The translations under genes were made by a program, and so were the position numbers. 64,000 nucleotides of DNA, taken from positions 62,001 to 126,000 of the forward strand of contig JAYRKJ010000015.1 of NCBI GenBank assembly GCA_041905785.1. Reading direction: 5' to 3'. Below, one piece after another: positions 61,410-64,000 of this stretch (position 1 is its first letter; every line of letters starts with the position of its first letter). The notes under the pieces were generated by a model. That model was not told the DNA's origin. It ran no database searches and saw nothing but the letters and a program-made list of their open reading frames with translations. This stretch comes from Roseateles_B sp041905785. GTDB taxonomy: Bacteria; Pseudomonadota; Gammaproteobacteria; Burkholderiales; Burkholderiaceae_C.

Positions 61410-61955
61410 TCAGGTCTTGAGATGAGACAAGGGGACGCCGCCGCCAGCCTTGACCTCGCCCAGCGAAAAACTGGTATGAACATCCTTGACATTAGGCAAG
61501 TTCAGCAGCGTGTCGATGGTGAAGCGACTGAAGGCATCCAGGTCGGTGGCCAGCACTTGCAGCTCGAAAGTACCCGCCCCCGAGATGTAATGGCAGGAGA
61601 TCACCTCCGGCAACTGGCGGATCGCCTCCTCCAGTACTTTGGTGGCCGACGCATTGTTGCGATCGGCGTCCAAGCGCACGAAGGCCAGCACGCCCAAGCC
61701 CAGGCGGCGCCGGTCGAGTTCGGCCCGATAGCCGGTGATGTAGCCCTGCTCCTCCAGCCACTTGACGCGCCGCCAGGTCGGCGCGGTGGACAGGCCGATG
61801 CGGCTGGCCAGCTCCGCATTGGACAGGCGCGCGTCTCGCTGCAACTCGGCCAGGATGGCCACATGCCAGCGGTCCAGGCGCTCGCCCTGCGGCTCCTCCG
61901 ACTCCTGGGCCGGCAGCCGACCCCGGGCGGCAAGTGATGCATTGGTCTTGGTCAT
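61410..61955 (-). CDS. Lrp/AsnC-family transcriptional regulator
   Basis: A 181-residue Lrp-type protein: helix-turn-helix at about 30-80 (LDRWHVAILAELQRDARLSNAELASRIGLS, read as LAELQRDARLSNAELASRIG) with STAPTWRRVKWLEEQGYI, then an AsnC/RAM effector domain (LPEVISCHYISGAGTFELQV). Members bind amino acids and form octamers or hexadecamers on DNA. It lies between the exporter gene (48 bp gap) and the precursor on the same strand, so it may control the peptide cluster. The N-terminal 25 residues are a low-complexity extension. Confidence 0.88.
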   Translation of the reverse strand: MTKTNASLAARGRLPAQESEEPQGERLDRWHVAILAELQRDARLSNAELASRIGLSTAPTWRRVKWLEEQGYITGYRAELDRRRLGLGVLAFVRLDADRNNASATKVLEEAIRQLPEVISCHYISGAGTFELQVLATDLDAFSRFTIDTLLNLPNVKDVHTSFSLGEVKAGGGVPLSHLKT

Positions 61956-62003
61956 GGCACAAACAGCGAGCGACGATGACCAATGCTACTGGAGGACCCT
62001 GCC

Positions 62004-64000
62004 TCAGAGCGACGCCGTGCTGTCGGGCACGCCGCCGCCCACCTGCCGCGCCAACTCCAGCACGTGTCCATCGCGCACCTGCACCACGCGCTGCGCGCCG
62101 GCAATGGTTTCCGGCCTATGGGCGATGACCAGGCGCGTCAGCTTCATCTGCGACAGGGCTGCCGTGACGGCTCGTTCGTTGGAGATGTCCAAATGGCTGG
62201 TCGCTTCATCGAGCGCCAGCACGCGAGGCTGCTTGTAGATGGCGCGCGCCAGCAGCAGGCGCTGCTTTTGCCCGCCCGACAGCCCTGAGCCCAGGTCGCC
62301 AACCAGCGTCTGGTAGCCCATGGGCATGCGGCTGATGTCCTCGTGCAACTGTGCCAGGGCCGCACATTCCTGGATGCGCTGCATGTCCGCGTGGCTGTCG
62401 AAGAAGCTGATGTTGTCGGCAAGGCTGCCGGTCACCAGGGCGTCTTCCTGCATCACGGTGCCGATCTGGCGGCGGAAGTTGCGCACACCCAGGTGCCGCA
62501 CCGGCACGCCGCCGTAGAGGACCTCGCCCTCGTTGGGCGGCAAGAGACCCAGCAGGATCTTGAGCAAGGTGGTCTTGCCGGCGCCGCTGGGACCGGTGAC
62601 CGCCACGTTCTCGCCGGCCTCGATCTTGAAGTTGGCGTCCTTCAGGATCCAGGGCTCGCCCTCTGCATAGCGGAAGGACACGTTGCGCAGTTCCAGCGAC
62701 GGAGCCAGATGATCCAGTTCGCTGTGGGGCGCTTCGTCCAGCTCGGGGGCTTCCAGGACGATGTCCGCGAGGCGCTCGCCATGCAGGGACAGCATCCTCA
62801 GTTCGACGCCATAGTCAATCAGCTTGCCGACCCGGCTGGTGAACTGGCCCTTGTAGCTGACGAAGGCGAAGAGCATGCCCACCGTCAGCGTCACGGCATG
62901 ACTCTGCTGCCCCTGGAGAATGGTGCGCGCCCCCAGCCACAGTACGGCCAGGTTCTCCAGTCCGAAGATCAGCGTGTTGGCCGTCTGGAAGGCCATGCTC
63001 ATCTTGGCCGTGCGCACGTCGCGGTTCTGCACATCGACGATGAGGTTCTGCCAACGCGCGCGACGCTCGTCCTCGCGGCCATAGAGCTTCAGCGGCGTGA
63101 TGGCGCGCAGCGTCTCCAGGAAATGGGTGTTCTCCTTGGCTGCGATCACCAGGCGCTCGGCTGACGCATCGCGAAATGGCCGATAGGCCACCCAGCGCAA
63201 TGCGGCGTAGGCCAGCACGGCGCCGAGCACCAGAGCCGTCAGCGGCACCGAATAGAGCAACATCATGGCCAGCGCGATCATGGCCATCAGGCCGTCCAGC
63301 ACGGCCTCGATGGCCGCGGTGGTCAGGCTTCGCTGGATGGCCTGGACCGCACTGAAGCGCGAGGTGATGTCGCCCAGATGGCGCTTCTCGAAGAAACTGG
63401 TGGGCAGACGAATCAGGTGGGCAAAGACATTGGACTGCCACTGCAGCGCCAGCGTCTGGCTCAGCAGCACCACCATCCAGGAGCGGCCCAGCGACAACGC
63501 CGTCTGGATCAGGAGCAGCAGTCCGAAGCCCAGCACCAGGACGCCCAGCAGCTCGGAATCGCCACTGCTGAGCACTTCGTCCACCACCAGTTGATTGAAC
63601 AGCGGCGCGACGACGGCGAAGACCTCCAGCACCACCGCCACAGCCAGGATCTGCAGCAGCGATCGCTTCAGGCCGCTGACTTTTCCGGTCAGCGACCGCA
63701 AGGACAGCCGAGACGCCTGCTGCTGTGGCTTGAAGTCGGCATTGGGCGTCAGCTCCAGCGCCACGCCGGTGAAGTGGGCAGACATCTCCGCCATGCTCAG
63801 GCGGCGTTCGCCGATGGCTGGGTCCAGCACCACGCAAGACCTGGCCCCCACCTTCTTGAGCACCACGAAATGGTTGAGGTCCCAGTGCAGGATGCAGGGA
63901 AGGCTCAACTGGCCAAGATGCTCCAGTTCCAGCTTGAGAGGACGGGCGGAGAAGCCCAGCGCGCCAGAGTGGCTGATCAGGCTGGCCAGCTTGGCACCCT
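62004..64000 (-). CDS. Peptidase-containing ABC exporter (C39), 5' end beyond window
   Basis: About 665 residues are visible; the start lies past base 64000. The first 80 visible residues are the second half of a C39 peptidase: the catalytic His in LHWDLNHFVVLKKVG and Asp in VVLDPAIGERRLS; the catalytic Cys would be upstream of the edge. Then an exporter membrane domain with six helices, and an ATPase with Walker A GPSGAGKTT, signature LSGGQKQR, Walker B VLALDEATSHLD and H-loop VIAHRPET. Such proteins cut at Gly-Gly leaders and export the peptide. It is upstream of the Lrp gene and a double-glycine precursor on the same strand. Confidence 0.93.
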   Translation of the reverse strand, partial: GAKLASLISHSGALGFSARPLKLELEHLGQLSLPCILHWDLNHFVVLKKVGARSCVVLDPAIGERRLSMAEMSAHFTGVALELTPNADFKPQQQASRLSLRSLTGKVSGLKRSLLQILAVAVVLEVFAVVAPLFNQLVVDEVLSSGDSELLGVLVLGFGLLLLIQTALSLGRSWMVVLLSQTLALQWQSNVFAHLIRLPTSFFEKRHLGDITSRFSAVQAIQRSLTTAAIEAVLDGLMAMIALAMMLLYSVPLTALVLGAVLAYAALRWVAYRPFRDASAERLVIAAKENTHFLETLRAITPLKLYGREDERRARWQNLIVDVQNRDVRTAKMSMAFQTANTLIFGLENLAVLWLGARTILQGQQSHAVTLTVGMLFAFVSYKGQFTSRVGKLIDYGVELRMLSLHGERLADIVLEAPELDEAPHSELDHLAPSLELRNVSFRYAEGEPWILKDANFKIEAGENVAVTGPSGAGKTTLLKILLGLLPPNEGEVLYGGVPVRHLGVRNFRRQIGTVMQEDALVTGSLADNISFFDSHADMQRIQECAALAQLHEDISRMPMGYQTLVGDLGSGLSGGQKQRLLLARAIYKQPRVLALDEATSHLDISNERAVTAALSQMKLTRLVIAHRPETIAGAQRVVQVRDGHVLELARQVGGGVPDSTASL

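Noticed and set aside
63700..64000. Idea that the C39 domain of the exporter is inactive for lack of Cys
   Set aside because: The part that would hold the Cys lies beyond the window edge, so nothing can be concluded; the visible His and Asp are intact.
1..64000. Search for tRNA, rRNA, CRISPR arrays, integrases and phage genes
   Set aside because: None recognised; repeats present are tandem or dispersed short words without CRISPR-like spacing.

Overview
The window is a high-GC, gene-dense chromosomal segment of a betaproteobacterium, most probably a Burkholderiales member of the Roseateles/Rubrivivax/Leptothrix type. This is judged from the protein mix (GTP-dependent PEP carboxykinase, NadC, a PEP-CTERM protein, many LysR regulators, a dense set of c-di-GMP enzymes) and from base composition; the genus cannot be fixed from sequence alone. 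Both strands are used evenly, in short operons. No rRNA, tRNA, CRISPR array or phage block was recognised. The only mobile-element trace is a truncated IS110 transposase near 36 kb.

Layout. 0-9 kb: 3' end of mltA, a DUF427 protein, a DUF2157 / DUF4401-GDYXXLXY membrane pair, a dienelactone hydrolase, mgsA, a degenerate receiver protein, hpd with a divergent LysR gene, a membrane protein and a quinone-reductase-like flavoprotein. 9-16 kb: an outer-membrane barrel with a PstS-like protein, a GH18 lipoprotein, an EamA transporter, and an M48 peptidase fused to a type IV pilin-like domain. 15.6-28 kb: rlmJ, an old yellow enzyme, a second EamA transporter, a MOSC protein, pckG, LysR genes, a UPF0149 protein with SEC-C, a phosphoesterase and a UspA protein. 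27-36 kb: argP-like and dadA, a YegD-like Hsp70, an S9 peptidase, a second UPF0149 protein, an NADPH-FMN reductase-like protein, a candidate structured small RNA and the IS110 remnant. 36-49 kb: a PEP-CTERM protein, a LysR-mmsA divergent pair, three GGDEF proteins, an SDR, a chemoreceptor, rlpA and an FAH-nadC pair. 49-57 kb: an RDD/ClpP-like fusion, a three-PAS histidine kinase translationally coupled to a REC-PAS-GGDEF-EAL protein, and a periplasmic binding protein. 57.6-59.8 kb: a flavin reductase-like gene divergent from a NIPSNAP-ABM-ArsR operon.

The most interesting region is 59.8-64 kb, minus strand. A C39-peptidase ABC exporter (cut by the window edge), an Lrp/AsnC regulator, a 61-residue peptide with a double-glycine leader and a Thr-Thr/acidic core, and an MvdC/MvdD-type ATP-grasp ligase lie in one direction. 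Together they look like a complete make-modify-cleave-export set for a graspetide (omega-ester/amide linked RiPP). A perfect hairpin between precursor and ligase may set their expression ratio.

Other signals not explained by gene calls: a 13-bp word (GGGTCAGGTCTTG) present six times exactly, heptanucleotide tandem arrays ahead of a TPR-GGDEF gene, and perfect inverted repeats at three promoters next to or near LysR genes.
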